A stretch of DNA of 64,000 nt from positions 1 to 64,000 of the forward strand of contig JAUNPS010000021.1 in NCBI GenBank assembly GCA_030536575.1, in the 5' to 3' direction. Positions 41,614-54,116 of the stretch are shown in pieces (within the stretch, counting starts at the first letter, position 1; each line of letters begins with the position of its first letter). The position numbers and the translations under genes are program-made. The DNA is from Eubacteriales bacterium (GTDB lineage Bacteria > Bacillota > Clostridia > Lachnospirales > Lachnospiraceae). The notes under the pieces are model-generated. The model did not search any database. It was given only the letters and a program-made list of their open reading frames with translations, and was not told the DNA's origin.

Positions 41614-43401
41614 CTATCTGTAATCCCTGATATGAATTTTAATGACAATGGTGGTTCCATCTTCGTCGTTGCTGTTCGTCAATTGATAGGAAAAATTTTC
41701 TCCGAAGAAAATGGCCAGCCGGATCAGGGTTCCGCTCAATCCCATGCCGCCGATCTGGATCTGGTCGGAAATCTGTTCCAAAGACTCGGTGTCGTGAATC
41801 CCATCCAGGCGCTTCCGGATCGTTTCCACCGCTTCCTCCGAGATGCCGCATCCGTTATCTTTCACTTCCAGGATCAGTTCGTCGCCCACCAGCACCACAT
41901 AAATTTTAATCACAACAACTTCGGTTTCCAGCAGGCTGTATTTTATCCCGTTTTCTGCCAAAGGCTGAAGTGTCAGCTTCGGGATCACGAAATAGCTTGC
42001 TTCTTCATCCGCAATGATTTCGTATTCCAGCCGCTGGCGGTAACGGGTCTTCATGACGGACATATAGGCGTTCAGATTCCGGATTTCTTCCTGTACCGTC
42101 ACTTCCGAAGTAGTATAATCCGAAGAGTACCGCAGGATATCCGACAAATCATAGCACGCTTCGGCCGCGGCCTCCGCATTTCCTTCCTCGCACATATTTG
42201 CAATCCCGCCCAGGGTATTATACAGAAAATGCGGGCTGATTTCCGACTGCAAAATGCTGAACAGGGTCTTCGTCTGAACATTTTTCAGCTTTTCCTGCCG
42301 TTCGCTGGCGTCCTTCAGACGCTGAAGCATCTCTTCATAGGTCTGTGTCAGAACCGCTGTTTCGTAGTCTTTCGCCTTCACATCCAGCTTACTTTCGAAA
42401 TGGCTTAAATCCTGCTTCGACATATGGTCCACCAGACGGTTGATCGGCGTAAAAATCCGCCGGGTCATCAGGATAATAAAGCCCAGCGTCAGAGCCAGCA
42501 GCGCCGCCGCCACGATCAGCATGCCCTGAATCACCTGGCGCATCATCTGATGGAGAGGGGTCTTATCCAGAATGAAAACGCCCCGTCCCTGATAATAATT
42601 CGAAAATACCGTACAGACAATGGAGTCCGGAAAGTCCTTGATCTTCGAATACTCTTTTGTTCTCTGGGCCATTTCCGAAAGGGTTTCCTCCGAAATATCC
42701 TCGGAATTCTGAAAGAAAACTTCATCCTCATCTCCCATGAAAACAATTACTTTCAGCGGATAACCATTCTGCACCAGATTGCAGATTTCCTCCATGTAGA
42801 ACACATTCTGCTGGACTTCCACATAGCCGATAATCTCCGCCGTACTGTTTTTGATGGGCTTAATTTCCGAAAGAACGCGGCCTTCGCTTTCCACATTCCA
42901 GAAATCCGGGCTCGGCCCCTGAAAGACTCTGGTATTCTGCATGTTGAGCTGATAATTTTCCTGAATATACCGGATTTTCTCTTTCAGGCTCTCTTCCTCA
43001 AAATTTACGATTCCCGTGCAGTAATAATTTCCGGCGTCGTCGAAGGCGGCTACCCGGCGGATATCGCTTTTATTTTTATAGGCATTGATCAGGGTCTGCC
43101 GGATGATCTGCGTATTTTCTTCGGTTTTCTCTTCCAGATTTGCCTGCCAGGCTTCCATGAACTGGCTGTCTGCCAGCACGTCGACGGCTGTCTGTTCCAT
43201 GCTGGTCAGCTTGCTGTCGATCTGAACCATGGTCACTTCGGAAAGCTGGCGCAGGTTGCCCGTGTTTTCCGTGTAAATATAGTGTTCATTATATCGGACG
43301 TACACGACGGCTGTAATTCCGATCAGAATAACAAGCAGCCCGGCGTAAATTAACGCCAGGCGATTGCTCATTTTCATTCTTTTCGGAACGTTGTTTTTCA
43401 T
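41614..43401 (-). CDS. YesM/LytS-type sensor histidine kinase
   Basis: About 595 residues: a first membrane helix (LALIYAGLLVILIGITAVVY, about 13-32), an extracellular sensor of about 250 residues, a second helix (MLIVAAALLALTLGFIILM area), HAMP, a His_kinase domain with SPHFLYNTLGG (phospho-His near residue 390) and HATPase_c with NGIKYS and DNGCGIS. Start ATG at 43401 gives a 4-bp overlap with the stop of the alpha/beta hydrolase gene and has AGAGG upstream; the longer frame would run deep into that gene. It partners the response regulator that follows. Confidence 0.91.
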   Translation of the reverse strand: MKNNVPKRMKMSNRLALIYAGLLVILIGITAVVYVRYNEHYIYTENTGNLRQLSEVTMVQIDSKLTSMEQTAVDVLADSQFMEAWQANLEEKTEENTQIIRQTLINAYKNKSDIRRVAAFDDAGNYYCTGIVNFEEESLKEKIRYIQENYQLNMQNTRVFQGPSPDFWNVESEGRVLSEIKPIKNSTAEIIGYVEVQQNVFYMEEICNLVQNGYPLKVIVFMGDEDEVFFQNSEDISEETLSEMAQRTKEYSKIKDFPDSIVCTVFSNYYQGRGVFILDKTPLHQMMRQVIQGMLIVAAALLALTLGFIILMTRRIFTPINRLVDHMSKQDLSHFESKLDVKAKDYETAVLTQTYEEMLQRLKDASERQEKLKNVQTKTLFSILQSEISPHFLYNTLGGIANMCEEGNAEAAAEACYDLSDILRYSSDYTTSEVTVQEEIRNLNAYMSVMKTRYRQRLEYEIIADEEASYFVIPKLTLQPLAENGIKYSLLETEVVVIKIYVVLVGDELILEVKDNGCGISEEAVETIRKRLDGIHDTESLEQISDQIQIGGMGLSGTLIRLAIFFGENFSYQLTNSNDEDGTTIVIKIHIRDYR

Positions 43402-44210
43402 TTTCCAAGCCTCTGAATCCACTTCACGGACAGCTCCATCCATCCCGTGTTATCCGGCACATTCTGTTCTTCCAGGTTACTCGTCATTTCCCTGCACAGG
43501 GACAGCCCATGTCCGCCCCGCTCATAAATATGCAGTTCGAACGGAATCCCATGCTTCCGCAGCGCCGCCGCATAAAACAGGCTGTTCTCCACCGGAACCG
43601 TATCGTCCTCCTGCGTATGCCATAAAAACGCCGGAACCGTATCAGCGCTCACCTGCTTTTCCAAGGACAGCGCCTCCCTGGCTTCCTCCGAAGAGTTCTC
43701 CCCAAGCAGGTTCGTCCGCGAGCCCTCATGCGTAAACTCGCCCATCGTAATCACCGGATAGCACAAAATCATCCCATTCGGCTTCCAGTCCTGGGAATCG
43801 CCAAAGGCCTCATGGAATACCGGCCGGTTCCAGAGCGTCCCCAGGCTCCCTGCCAGGTGTCCACCCGCCGAAAATCCCAAGATCACGATCTTCTCCGGAT
43901 CGATAAACCATTCCTCCGCATGCGCTCTGACCAAAGCCACCGCTTCCGCCAGCTCCAGCGCCGCCGTCGGGAACGGATCCGGGGATGCGCTGTACTGCAA
44001 CACAAACGCATTGATATTCTGCGCCAGATACTGTAAAGCCACCGGCTCCGCCTCCCGGTCCGACTTTGCATGATACCCGCCCCCCGGACAGATGATCACC
44101 GCCGGACGCTTCTCCTTCAGCGGAATCTCCGGAGAGGTATCCAGCACGTAGGCATAGAGCTTCGGCTGATAATGTTCGCTTTTCTTTAAGTCAAATTCCA
44201 GATATTTCAT
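43398..44210 (-). CDS. Alpha/beta hydrolase (acetyl-xylan-esterase/BD-FAE-like)
   Basis: 270 residues. Oxyanion-hole motif CPGGGYH (HGGG-like), nucleophile Ser in GFSAGGH, acid in QEDDTVPVENS and His in RGGHGLSL form a complete catalytic set. No signal peptide. Relatives remove acetyl or feruloyl groups from plant-derived oligosaccharides. It is the first gene of the sensor/regulator transcript and overlaps the kinase by 4 bp, which links an esterase to sugar sensing. AGGAGG lies 9 bp before the ATG. Confidence 0.87.
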   Translation of the reverse strand: MKYLEFDLKKSEHYQPKLYAYVLDTSPEIPLKEKRPAVIICPGGGYHAKSDREAEPVALQYLAQNINAFVLQYSASPDPFPTAALELAEAVALVRAHAEEWFIDPEKIVILGFSAGGHLAGSLGTLWNRPVFHEAFGDSQDWKPNGMILCYPVITMGEFTHEGSRTNLLGENSSEEAREALSLEKQVSADTVPAFLWHTQEDDTVPVENSLFYAAALRKHGIPFELHIYERGGHGLSLCREMTSNLEEQNVPDNTGWMELSVKWIQRLGK

Positions 44211-44243
44211 GGGTACTTCCTCCTAATCGTGAAAAAGATTTAT

Positions 44244-44648
44244 TTACACTGATAAAACACATGGCTCATGATAATGCGGGATCAAAGAATCATGCGTCAG
44301 AAATTTCAAACCGTCTGCTTTCGCCTGAGACAGCATGATCCGGTCAAAAGGATCATTGTGCGGCGGGGCATCCTCCGGTCTTGTAAGCGTATCCAACTCA
44401 TAAACATGCCTGTCCGAAACCGGAAGCATTTCAAACCCGGAAGCCTGACATTTTTCAGAAAGTCCGCGGCCATCGATACGCATTTTATCCGGCCGTGCCT
44501 TATGTTTTATCGCAATCTCCCATATGGAAGCGGTGCTGTAATAAATCTGATTTTCCTCGTCTTCAATAATTTTTCTGGCTTGTTCCGGTAATTTACTGCT
44601 ATTTTCCAGGGCCCATAAAATAATATGCGTATCTAACAGAACCTTCAT
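44244..44648 (-). CDS. PIN-domain ribonuclease toxin (VapC-like)
   Basis: 134 residues of the PIN fold. Acidic metal-binding residues are Asp6 (LLDTHIILWAL), Glu44 (SIWEIAIK), Asp99 and Asp102 (HNDPFDR) and Asp120 (THDSL). The DTHxxLW start is typical of the VapC subgroup encoded with small antitoxins. Its start overlaps the antitoxin stop by 4 bp. It most likely cleaves RNA, in related toxins often tRNA. The pair lies at the border between the sugar genes and gatD. Confidence 0.9.
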   Translation of the reverse strand: MKVLLDTHIILWALENSSKLPEQARKIIEDEENQIYYSTASIWEIAIKHKARPDKMRIDGRGLSEKCQASGFEMLPVSDRHVYELDTLTRPEDAPPHNDPFDRIMLSQAKADGLKFLTHDSLIPHYHEPCVLSV

Positions 44649-44902
44649 CCCATCACTCCAAACATCTTTGCGATTTCTTCGTTATACTCGTCGATGTCAT
44701 AATCTTCCGCATACAATTCCTCGCCTTCCGCGATTCCAATTCTCTTTGCGGCTTTTTTCCTGGAGTCCTGAGCAGCTTCCACAGACGCTTTATTTTGCGG
44801 CTGTATAAAAATCTGCATGAATTTTACCAGTACTTTCAGATTTTCCTCTGACATTTCCTCAATAATCTCCATTGCCTGTTCCTGCAATTCTGACATATAC
44901 AT
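44645..44902 (-). CDS. Antitoxin partner of the PIN toxin
   Basis: 85 residues, acidic, predicted mostly helical: MSELQEQAMEIIEEM with EENLKVLVKFM, then a charged linker and a C-terminal IDEYNEEIAKMFG that could fit into the toxin's active-site groove. No clear DNA-binding domain was recognised, although this family (DUF2281/YoeB-like small antitoxins) is often annotated as such. AAAGGTGG precedes both ATG 44902 and ATG 44896; the second is equally possible. Confidence 0.72.
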   Translation of the reverse strand: MYMSELQEQAMEIIEEMSEENLKVLVKFMQIFIQPQNKASVEAAQDSRKKAAKRIGIAEGEELYAEDYDIDEYNEEIAKMFGVMG

Positions 44903-44937
44903 ACCACCTTTCCTGAGCCGGAAACCGCGATTCCTTT

Positions 44938-45666
44938 TTACTTCTTCACAAACCTCTGATAAATATACTCATTCGCCTCTTTCTCCTGCGTATCGTTAAG
45001 CGGTTCCAGCACCACGCCTTCCCCATACTTCCTCTCCAACGCCTTCCCCAGCAAATAATCACAAAGCTGCGGATTCTTCGGCAAAAGCGGCCCATGAATA
45101 TAAGTCCCAATCACATTCTTATAAACGACCCCCTCATACCCGCTCTCCCCGGTATTTCCGGAACCATAGAGCACCTTCCCCAAAGGCTTGTTCTCTCCAA
45201 TAAACGTCCGCCCCCCATGATTCTCAAACCCCACAACCGGCATCTCAAACAACTCACTCTGAATCACAATATTGTCAATCAGCCTCCCCGGCTTCTGCTC
45301 CGTATACAAATCCACCAGCTCCAGCCCGGTAATCATCCCATCATCCGTCTGATAATACTTCCCCAGAAGCTGATACCCCCCGCAGACCGCCAGCACCACG
45401 CCGCCGTCCTCCACATACGCCTTAAAATCCTTCTGAATCTCCTTCAATTTCGAACAGACAATCATCTGCTCCCTGTCCGAACCGCCGCCCATCAGCACAA
45501 TGTCCAGCTCGCCGAAATCAATGGCATCCTCCAGCTGATATTCCTTCACCTCAGCCTCGAATCCCCGCCATTCCAGCCGTTTCACCATACACTGAATATT
45601 GCCCCGGTCGCCGTACAGGTTCAAAAGATCCGGGTACAGATGCCCGATCGTCAGTTTTTTACCCAT
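44938..45666 (-). CDS. gatD: Lipid II isoglutaminyl synthase, glutamine amidotransferase subunit GatD
   Basis: 242 residues of class I glutamine amidotransferase type. YPDLLNLYGDRGN is at the N terminus, the nucleophile is Cys95 (LAVCGGYQLLG) and the partner His is in GTYIHGPLL. With MurT it amidates the glutamate of lipid II stem peptide to D-isoglutamine, using glutamine and ATP at the cytoplasmic membrane. It overlaps murT by 8 bp. It is the last gene of the gyrA-linked transcript, and its second half is C-poor on the coding strand. Confidence 0.95.
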   Translation of the reverse strand: MGKKLTIGHLYPDLLNLYGDRGNIQCMVKRLEWRGFEAEVKEYQLEDAIDFGELDIVLMGGGSDREQMIVCSKLKEIQKDFKAYVEDGGVVLAVCGGYQLLGKYYQTDDGMITGLELVDLYTEQKPGRLIDNIVIQSELFEMPVVGFENHGGRTFIGENKPLGKVLYGSGNTGESGYEGVVYKNVIGTYIHGPLLPKNPQLCDYLLGKALERKYGEGVVLEPLNDTQEKEANEYIYQRFVKK

Positions 45667-47011
45667 GGCGCTCCCCCTCGATCTTCTTCAGAATGTTATG
45701 GGTACTGTAAAGCCCCGTATAATTCACCAGCACATACAGATTCCCAACGCCATTTTCCAGCTTCCGGCGAATCGCCTTCTCCACATCCGGCTCCAGCTCC
45801 GACGGAATGTCCACATACTTCAGCCGCAGCCGCATATCCTGACAACGAATGCCGCTGACCGTGATCGAACTGGCGTTAATATCCCGAAACCGGTCAAAAT
45901 CCACATCCCACAACCACGAAATATCCGTCCCGTCCTGGTCATTGTCATTAATCAGCACAATGATATCCTTAGGCGCCGGGTCCTCCATCACCGCCGAAAT
46001 ATTCTGGTTAAATCCCGCCGGATTCTTCGCCAGATTCAGGATCACATCCGTTTTCCCGATCTTAAAATGCTCATTCCGGCCATTCTGCGGATTATAATCC
46101 TTCAAAACCTTGTTAAAATTCTTCAGCACCAGCCCGGCCGTGCGGCCCCCCGCATAGGCGGCCAGAATATTGTAAATATTATAAAAACCCCGGTAATTCG
46201 CCTGAATCCTGCGGCCTTCCACCTTAAACGCCAGGCTCTGGCCCGCCTTCACATCCACGGCGTCGAAATCGATCCCCGGCCTGCGGAACCCGCACTTCGG
46301 GCAATAATAATCCCCAAGCTGGCTGTAGTGGTAAAAACGGTACGCCATCTTTTCCCCGCACCGCTTACAGAACTGCCCTTCCCGGATCTCCTTCGAATCC
46401 TTGTCTTCTTCAAAATACTGCTTGCTGATTCCGTAAGTCACATACTCATTTCCGCTGTCCATAGCCAGAAACGTCGACAGGGAATCGTCCGCATTCACCA
46501 CCACGACCATATCCGGCGCCATCTGCATGGCCTTTTTCAGAAGATTCATCGTAATGTCAATCTCCCCGTAGCGGTCAAGCTGATCCCTGAACAGATTCGT
46601 CAGAATCATAAAATCCGGCTTAAAGTAGGGAAATACCCGAACCGTCGACGCCTCGTCGATCTCAATGCAGGCATAATCCGCATCAATGTTTCCCCTCCGG
46701 TCAGCCGCCAGCACAAAAGCCGACACCACGCCGTTTAACATATTCGACCCGGTACGGTTACAGATCACCTTTTTCCCCTCGGACTCCAGCGCCGCGCACA
46801 GCAGGTTATTCGTCGTAGTCTTTCCATTCGTTCCGCAGACCACAAAAATCGGCCCCCGGACCTCCTCTGCCAGTTCCGTTAAAATATTCGGGCAGATGAG
46901 CAGCGCTGCCTTCCCGGCCAGGGTCACCCCCTGTCTCCCGGTCAGGCGGCAGGCGGTTCCAATCGCTTTTGCCGCCCATACCGCCAGAATTCTACGCAGA
47001 TCCTTTATCAT
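45659..47011 (-). CDS. murT: Lipid II isoglutaminyl synthase, Mur-ligase-like subunit MurT
   Basis: 450 residues. The Mur ligase P-loop is [15 protein letters not shown] four-cysteine zinc ribbon (CKRC ... CPKC) is inserted in the middle domain, a known MurT mark. The C-terminal DUF1727 domain has [17 protein letters not shown]. It activates lipid II glutamate with ATP and receives ammonia from GatD. It overlaps gyrA by 4 bp (ATGA), so cell-wall amidation is translationally coupled to DNA gyrase. Confidence 0.95.
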   Translation of the reverse strand: MIKDLRRILAVWAAKAIGTACRLTGRQGVTLAGKAALLICPNILTELAEEVRGPIFVVCGTNGKTTTNNLLCAALESEGKKVICNRTGSNMLNGVVSAFVLAADRRGNIDADYACIEIDEASTVRVFPYFKPDFMILTNLFRDQLDRYGEIDITMNLLKKAMQMAPDMVVVVNADDSLSTFLAMDSGNEYVTYGISKQYFEEDKDSKEIREGQFCKRCGEKMAYRFYHYSQLGDYYCPKCGFRRPGIDFDAVDVKAGQSLAFKVEGRRIQANYRGFYNIYNILAAYAGGRTAGLVLKNFNKVLKDYNPQNGRNEHFKIGKTDVILNLAKNPAGFNQNISAVMEDPAPKDIIVLINDNDQDGTDISWLWDVDFDRFRDINASSITVSGIRCQDMRLRLKYVDIPSELEPDVEKAIRRKLENGVGNLYVLVNYTGLYSTHNILKKIEGERHG

Positions 47012-49539
47012 TCTTTCGCTTCTTCTCCCGGTTCTTCCTTCCTGTCCTTGGCCTCATCTTCCGCCTGCGGTTCCTCCTGCCCCTCTTCGGGCTTTTCCTC
47101 GATCTCCCGCACCTTCGCAATACTGGCCACGGACACATTTTCGTCCAGATTCATCAGTTTCACGCCGGAAGTCACTCTTCCCAGCACCGAAATGTCGCTG
47201 CAGCTCATCCGGATAATGATTCCCTCGGTGTTGATCATCATCACCTCATGATCCATGTTCACAGCCTTCACGCCAATGACATTTCCGGTCTTCTCCATGA
47301 TCTTATAGCACTTCACGCCCTTGCCGCCCCGGATCTGCGGAGTGAATTCACTGACAGCCGTCAGTTTCCCCATTCCTTTTTCCGAAACGATCAGAAGGTA
47401 TTCGCCCTGGGCGTCGAGCTGCATGCCGATCACCTCATCGCCGTCCTGCAGGCTCATGCCGATAACACCCATGGAAACGCGGCCCGTACTGCGCACATCC
47501 GTCTCATGGAACCGGATACACTGGCCGTACTTCGTCACCATCAGAATATCCTTCGTGTCGTCCGTGTACTTCACTTCGATCAATTCGTCGTCCTCCCGCA
47601 GGCTGATGGCCGCCAGCCCGGTCTTCCGGACGTTCATATATTCTTCCACCGGCGTCTTTTTCACGATGCCGTTCTTCGTAGCCATGAACAGATAATAGCC
47701 CTTCCGGTAATCCGTCATCGGGATCATGGCCGTGATCCGCTCTTCCGGCGCAAGCTGGATCAGGTTCACAATCGCCGTTCCCCTCGCGGTGCGTCCGGCT
47801 TCCGGAATCTCGTAAGCCTTGATCCGGTACACCTTACCGGTATTCGTAAAGAACAGCAGGTAATTGTGGGTATTGGTCATCATCATTTCTTCGATGTAAT
47901 CGTCTTCGATGGTCTGCATGCCCTTAATGCCCTTGCCGCCCCGGTTCTGGCTCTTGAAATTATCGATGGTCATCCGCTTAATATAGCCCAGCTTCGTCAT
48001 CGTAATGATCACATTTTCCCGCGGAATCAGGTCTTCCGTGGAAATATCGTAAACGTCGATGCCAATGCTGGTTCTCCGGTCGTCGCCGTATTTATCCCGG
48101 ATCACGATCAGTTCGTCGCGGATTACGCCGAGGAGCAGATTTTCATCCGCCAGGATCGCCTTCAATTCCTCGATGCGCGCCATCAGCTCCTTGTATTCCC
48201 CTTCCAGCTTCTCCCGTTCCAAACCGGTCAGCGTCCGCAGGCGCATGTCCACGATGGCCTGGGCCTGGGCGTCCGAAAGGCCGAACCGTGCGATCAGCCC
48301 TTCCTTGGCAAGCTGGGTATTCTGGGAACCCCGGATGATCTGAATCACTTCGTCGATGTTGTCCAGGGCAATGAGCAGGCCTTCCAAAATGTGCGCCCGT
48401 TCCTCCGCCTTGTTCAGCTCATACTTCAGCCTTCTTGTAACCACATCCTCCTGATGGCGGATGTAATGCTGCAAAATGTCCAGAAGACTCATGATCTTCG
48501 GCTCATTGTTCACCAAAGCCAGCATGATCACGCCAAACGTATCCTGAAGCTGGGTATGTTTATAAAGCTGATTTAAGACAACGCTTGCATTCACATCTCT
48601 TCTCAGCTCAATGTTAATCCGCATGCCCTCCCGGCTGGACTCGTCCGTGATGGCCGTAATGCCATCGATCTTTTTGTCCCGGACAAGCTCCGCCATCTTT
48701 TCGATGAGCCTTGCTTTATTTACCATGTAGGGCAGCTCGGAAACCAGAATCCGGCTCTTTCCGTTTGGCATGGACTCGATCTCCGTCACCGCGCGCACCC
48801 GGATTTTTCCCCGGCCGGTGCGGTAGGCCTCCTCAATGCCCCTGGTTCCCAGAATCTGGGCCCCGGTGGGGAAGTCCGGCCCTTTGATAATATTTAAAAT
48901 TTCTTCGATTTCGGTGGCGCGTCCCTCTTCGATGCGGTTCTCAATGATTTTTAACACGCCGTTGATCACTTCCCGCAGATTGTGCGGCGGAATGTTCGTC
49001 GCCATCCCGACCGCGATTCCGGAACTGCCGTTTACCAGCAGGTTCGGGAAACGGGAAGGCAGAACCGTCGGTTCCTTTTCCGTCTCGTCGAAGTTCGGTA
49101 CGAAATCCACGGTATTTTTATTAATGTCAGCCAGCATCTCCATGGAGATTTTGCTGAGCCTGGCTTCTGTGTATCGCATGGCCGCCGCGCCGTCCCCGTC
49201 CACGGAACCGAAGTTCCCATGGCCGTCCACCAGCGGATAGCGGAAATTCCATTCCTGGGCCATATTGACCAACGCCCCGTAAATGGAGCTGTCCCCGTGG
49301 GGATGGTATTTACCCATGGTGTCGCCGACGATACGGGCGCATTTCCTGTGCGGCTTATCCGGACCGTTGTTCAGCTCGATCATGGAGTAGAGCACTCTTC
49401 GCTGCACGGGCTTCAGTCCGTCTCGAACATCCGGAAGAGCACGCTGGGCAATAACGCTCATGGCATAATCGATATACGATTCTTCCATGGTCTTTTTCAG
49501 ATCGACCTCATGGATTTTATCAAAAACATTGTCTTCCAC
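47008..49539 (-). CDS. gyrA: DNA gyrase subunit A
   Basis: 843 residues. Winged-helix/tower DNA-cleavage domain with the catalytic Tyr in [10 protein letters not shown] (about 123); six-bladed C-terminal domain with the GyrA-box-like QNRGGKG. The quinolone-binding segment reads [12 protein letters not shown]: the serine is kept, but the usual Asp/Glu four residues later is Gly. The C-terminal tail is strongly acidic (repeated EE and EEP). The start is GTG with AGGAGG upstream. With GyrB it introduces negative supercoils. It lies 11 bp after gyrB. Confidence 0.97.
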   Translation of the reverse strand: MEDNVFDKIHEVDLKKTMEESYIDYAMSVIAQRALPDVRDGLKPVQRRVLYSMIELNNGPDKPHRKCARIVGDTMGKYHPHGDSSIYGALVNMAQEWNFRYPLVDGHGNFGSVDGDGAAAMRYTEARLSKISMEMLADINKNTVDFVPNFDETEKEPTVLPSRFPNLLVNGSSGIAVGMATNIPPHNLREVINGVLKIIENRIEEGRATEIEEILNIIKGPDFPTGAQILGTRGIEEAYRTGRGKIRVRAVTEIESMPNGKSRILVSELPYMVNKARLIEKMAELVRDKKIDGITAITDESSREGMRINIELRRDVNASVVLNQLYKHTQLQDTFGVIMLALVNNEPKIMSLLDILQHYIRHQEDVVTRRLKYELNKAEERAHILEGLLIALDNIDEVIQIIRGSQNTQLAKEGLIARFGLSDAQAQAIVDMRLRTLTGLEREKLEGEYKELMARIEELKAILADENLLLGVIRDELIVIRDKYGDDRRTSIGIDVYDISTEDLIPRENVIITMTKLGYIKRMTIDNFKSQNRGGKGIKGMQTIEDDYIEEMMMTNTHNYLLFFTNTGKVYRIKAYEIPEAGRTARGTAIVNLIQLAPEERITAMIPMTDYRKGYYLFMATKNGIVKKTPVEEYMNVRKTGLAAISLREDDELIEVKYTDDTKDILMVTKYGQCIRFHETDVRSTGRVSMGVIGMSLQDGDEVIGMQLDAQGEYLLIVSEKGMGKLTAVSEFTPQIRGGKGVKCYKIMEKTGNVIGVKAVNMDHEVMMINTEGIIIRMSCSDISVLGRVTSGVKLMNLDENVSVASIAKVREIEEKPEEGQEEPQAEDEAKDRKEEPGEEAKE

Positions 49540-49550
49540 GGCTTTTCCTC

Positions 49551-52576
<3,026 letters not shown>

Positions 52577-52588
52577 GTTGTTTACCAG

Positions 52589-52798
52589 TTACTTTTCAAT
52601 TTTTATGGTTTCGCCGTTATATTCTACCAGGTCTCCGTCGTGGAGTTTTTTTCCACGCTGGAGTTCGGTTTCGCCGTTTACTTTCACAAGGCCGTCCTGA
52701 ATGGCGAACTTGGCATCCACGCCGGATTCACAGAGGCCCGCGGCTTTTAAGGCCTGGCCCAGTTTGATGTATTCTTCTCGCAGTTTGATGATTTCCAT
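52589..52798 (-). CDS. rlbA: S4-domain RNA-binding protein (YaaA/RlbA)
   Basis: 69 residues consisting of one S4 domain (LGQALKAAGLCESG, then VKVNGETELQRGKKL). This small gene between dnaN and recF is conserved in Firmicutes; the B. subtilis relative (YaaA) is linked to ribosome assembly. AAGGG is upstream of the ATG. Confidence 0.93.
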   Translation of the reverse strand: MEIIKLREEYIKLGQALKAAGLCESGVDAKFAIQDGLVKVNGETELQRGKKLHDGDLVEYNGETIKIEK

Positions 52799-52812
52799 GG
52801 TCGTTTCCCTTC

Positions 52813-53916
52813 TTATGCGGTAAAGTTTACCGGTAAAATCAGGTAGATATAAGATTCTTTCTGATCCCGGATGAAGCAGGGGGCTTTTGGATTTACCAGG
52901 TAAATGTCGATGGTTTCGTCGTCGATTACGCGCAATGCGTCGATTAAGAACTTCGGGTTAAAGCCGATTTTGATATCCCTGCCTTCTTTTTCGATGTCAA
53001 TGTCTTCATCCATCGAGCCGATATCTGAATTTATCTTTAATTGCATATTATTTTCAGATATTGTAATAATAATTGGTTTTTTATCGCTTTCTTTTACGAG
53101 AAGCGTAGCGCGGTCGATACAGTTTAACAACTCACGCTTGTTAATCGTCACTTTGGTTTCGTAATCGCTGGAAAGCATCTGGTCGATGCGGAAGTATTCC
53201 CCTTCGATTAAGCGGGATACCACTACGGTTTCGTCGAATTCGAAGACGATGTGGTTGTCCGTGAAAAACAGATTTACCAGGTCTTCGGTTTCGCCGGACA
53301 GGATCTTGCTGACTTCGGTCAGGGTCTTTCCGGGAACGACCACTTTGCGTTTTTCATAGGATTCTTTCAGTTCGACGCGGCGGATGGAAATCCGGTGGCC
53401 GTCCAGGGAGACGACTTTCAGGATGTTGCCGCTGACTTCGAACAGTTCGCCGGTCATCATTTTATTGTTTTCATTGACAGCAATGGAGAATATGGTCTGC
53501 CGTACCAGTTCTTTTAAGGTAAACTGGGAAATGGTGATGCATTCCTGTTTTTCCACATAGGGCAGACAGGCGAAATCGTCGCCGGGTTTTCCCGAAATGC
53601 TGAATTTCGCTTTTTCGCAGGTGATCGTGGCCTGCATTTTGCTGTCGGTTTCAATGGTTACGTCGTTATCCGGCAGTTTTCGTACAATATCGGAAAAGAT
53701 TTTCGCGTCGATGGCGATAATGCCTTTTTCTAATATCTGGCCTTCAACCTTCGTTTCGATCCCAAGTTCCATGTCATTTGTGGTGAATTTGATCTCTCCT
53801 GCGGACGCATCGATCAGGATGCATTCCAGGATCGGCATGGTGGTTTTCGATGGTACGGCCTTCATAACAATGTTTACGCTTTTTTGTAAATTATTTTTTG
53901 AACAGATCAGTTTCAT
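52813..53916 (-). CDS. dnaN: DNA polymerase III sliding clamp (beta subunit)
   Basis: 367 residues with the three repeated clamp domains; starts MKLICSKNNLQKSVNIV and ends with FIRDQKESYIYLILPVN, the conserved C-terminal strand pattern. It forms the ring dimer that holds polymerase on DNA. It is separated from dnaA by 191 bp that contain DnaA boxes. GAAGGAGA lies before the ATG. Confidence 0.97.
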   Translation of the reverse strand: MKLICSKNNLQKSVNIVMKAVPSKTTMPILECILIDASAGEIKFTTNDMELGIETKVEGQILEKGIIAIDAKIFSDIVRKLPDNDVTIETDSKMQATITCEKAKFSISGKPGDDFACLPYVEKQECITISQFTLKELVRQTIFSIAVNENNKMMTGELFEVSGNILKVVSLDGHRISIRRVELKESYEKRKVVVPGKTLTEVSKILSGETEDLVNLFFTDNHIVFEFDETVVVSRLIEGEYFRIDQMLSSDYETKVTINKRELLNCIDRATLLVKESDKKPIIITISENNMQLKINSDIGSMDEDIDIEKEGRDIKIGFNPKFLIDALRVIDDETIDIYLVNPKAPCFIRDQKESYIYLILPVNFTA

Positions 53917-54000
53917 GGTTTTTCAGTCTCCTTCGGCCAGCCGCCTTTAGATAAATATTAAAGAAAAGGTTCGTAGTCTCCGTCTTAGGGGGTGTGAATA

Positions 54001-54116
54001 TGTGGATAAGTGCCAAATTCCCCGGATTTTTCAGGTTTTCCACCGTGGGATAAGAATGTGTATGAACCTTCTTTTTTTCCTTTTCCACTGTGGATGAATG
54101 TGGATAATTATCCACC
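54001..54116. promoter_or_regulatory. DnaA-box cluster between dnaA and dnaN
   Basis: Consensus boxes TGTGGATAA occur at 54001-54009 and 54099-54107. One-mismatch boxes are at 54089-54097 (TGTGGATGA) and 54108-54116 (TTATCCACC), the last overlapping the dnaA stop codon. A weaker GTGGGATAA is at 54045. In Firmicutes this spacer commonly holds the second half of a bipartite oriC and the unwinding element. The window orientation puts it downstream of dnaA. Confidence 0.82.

Noticed and set aside
44244-44902. A prophage or integrated element marked by the toxin-antitoxin pair
   Set aside because: No integrase, phage genes, att repeats or composition break around the pair.
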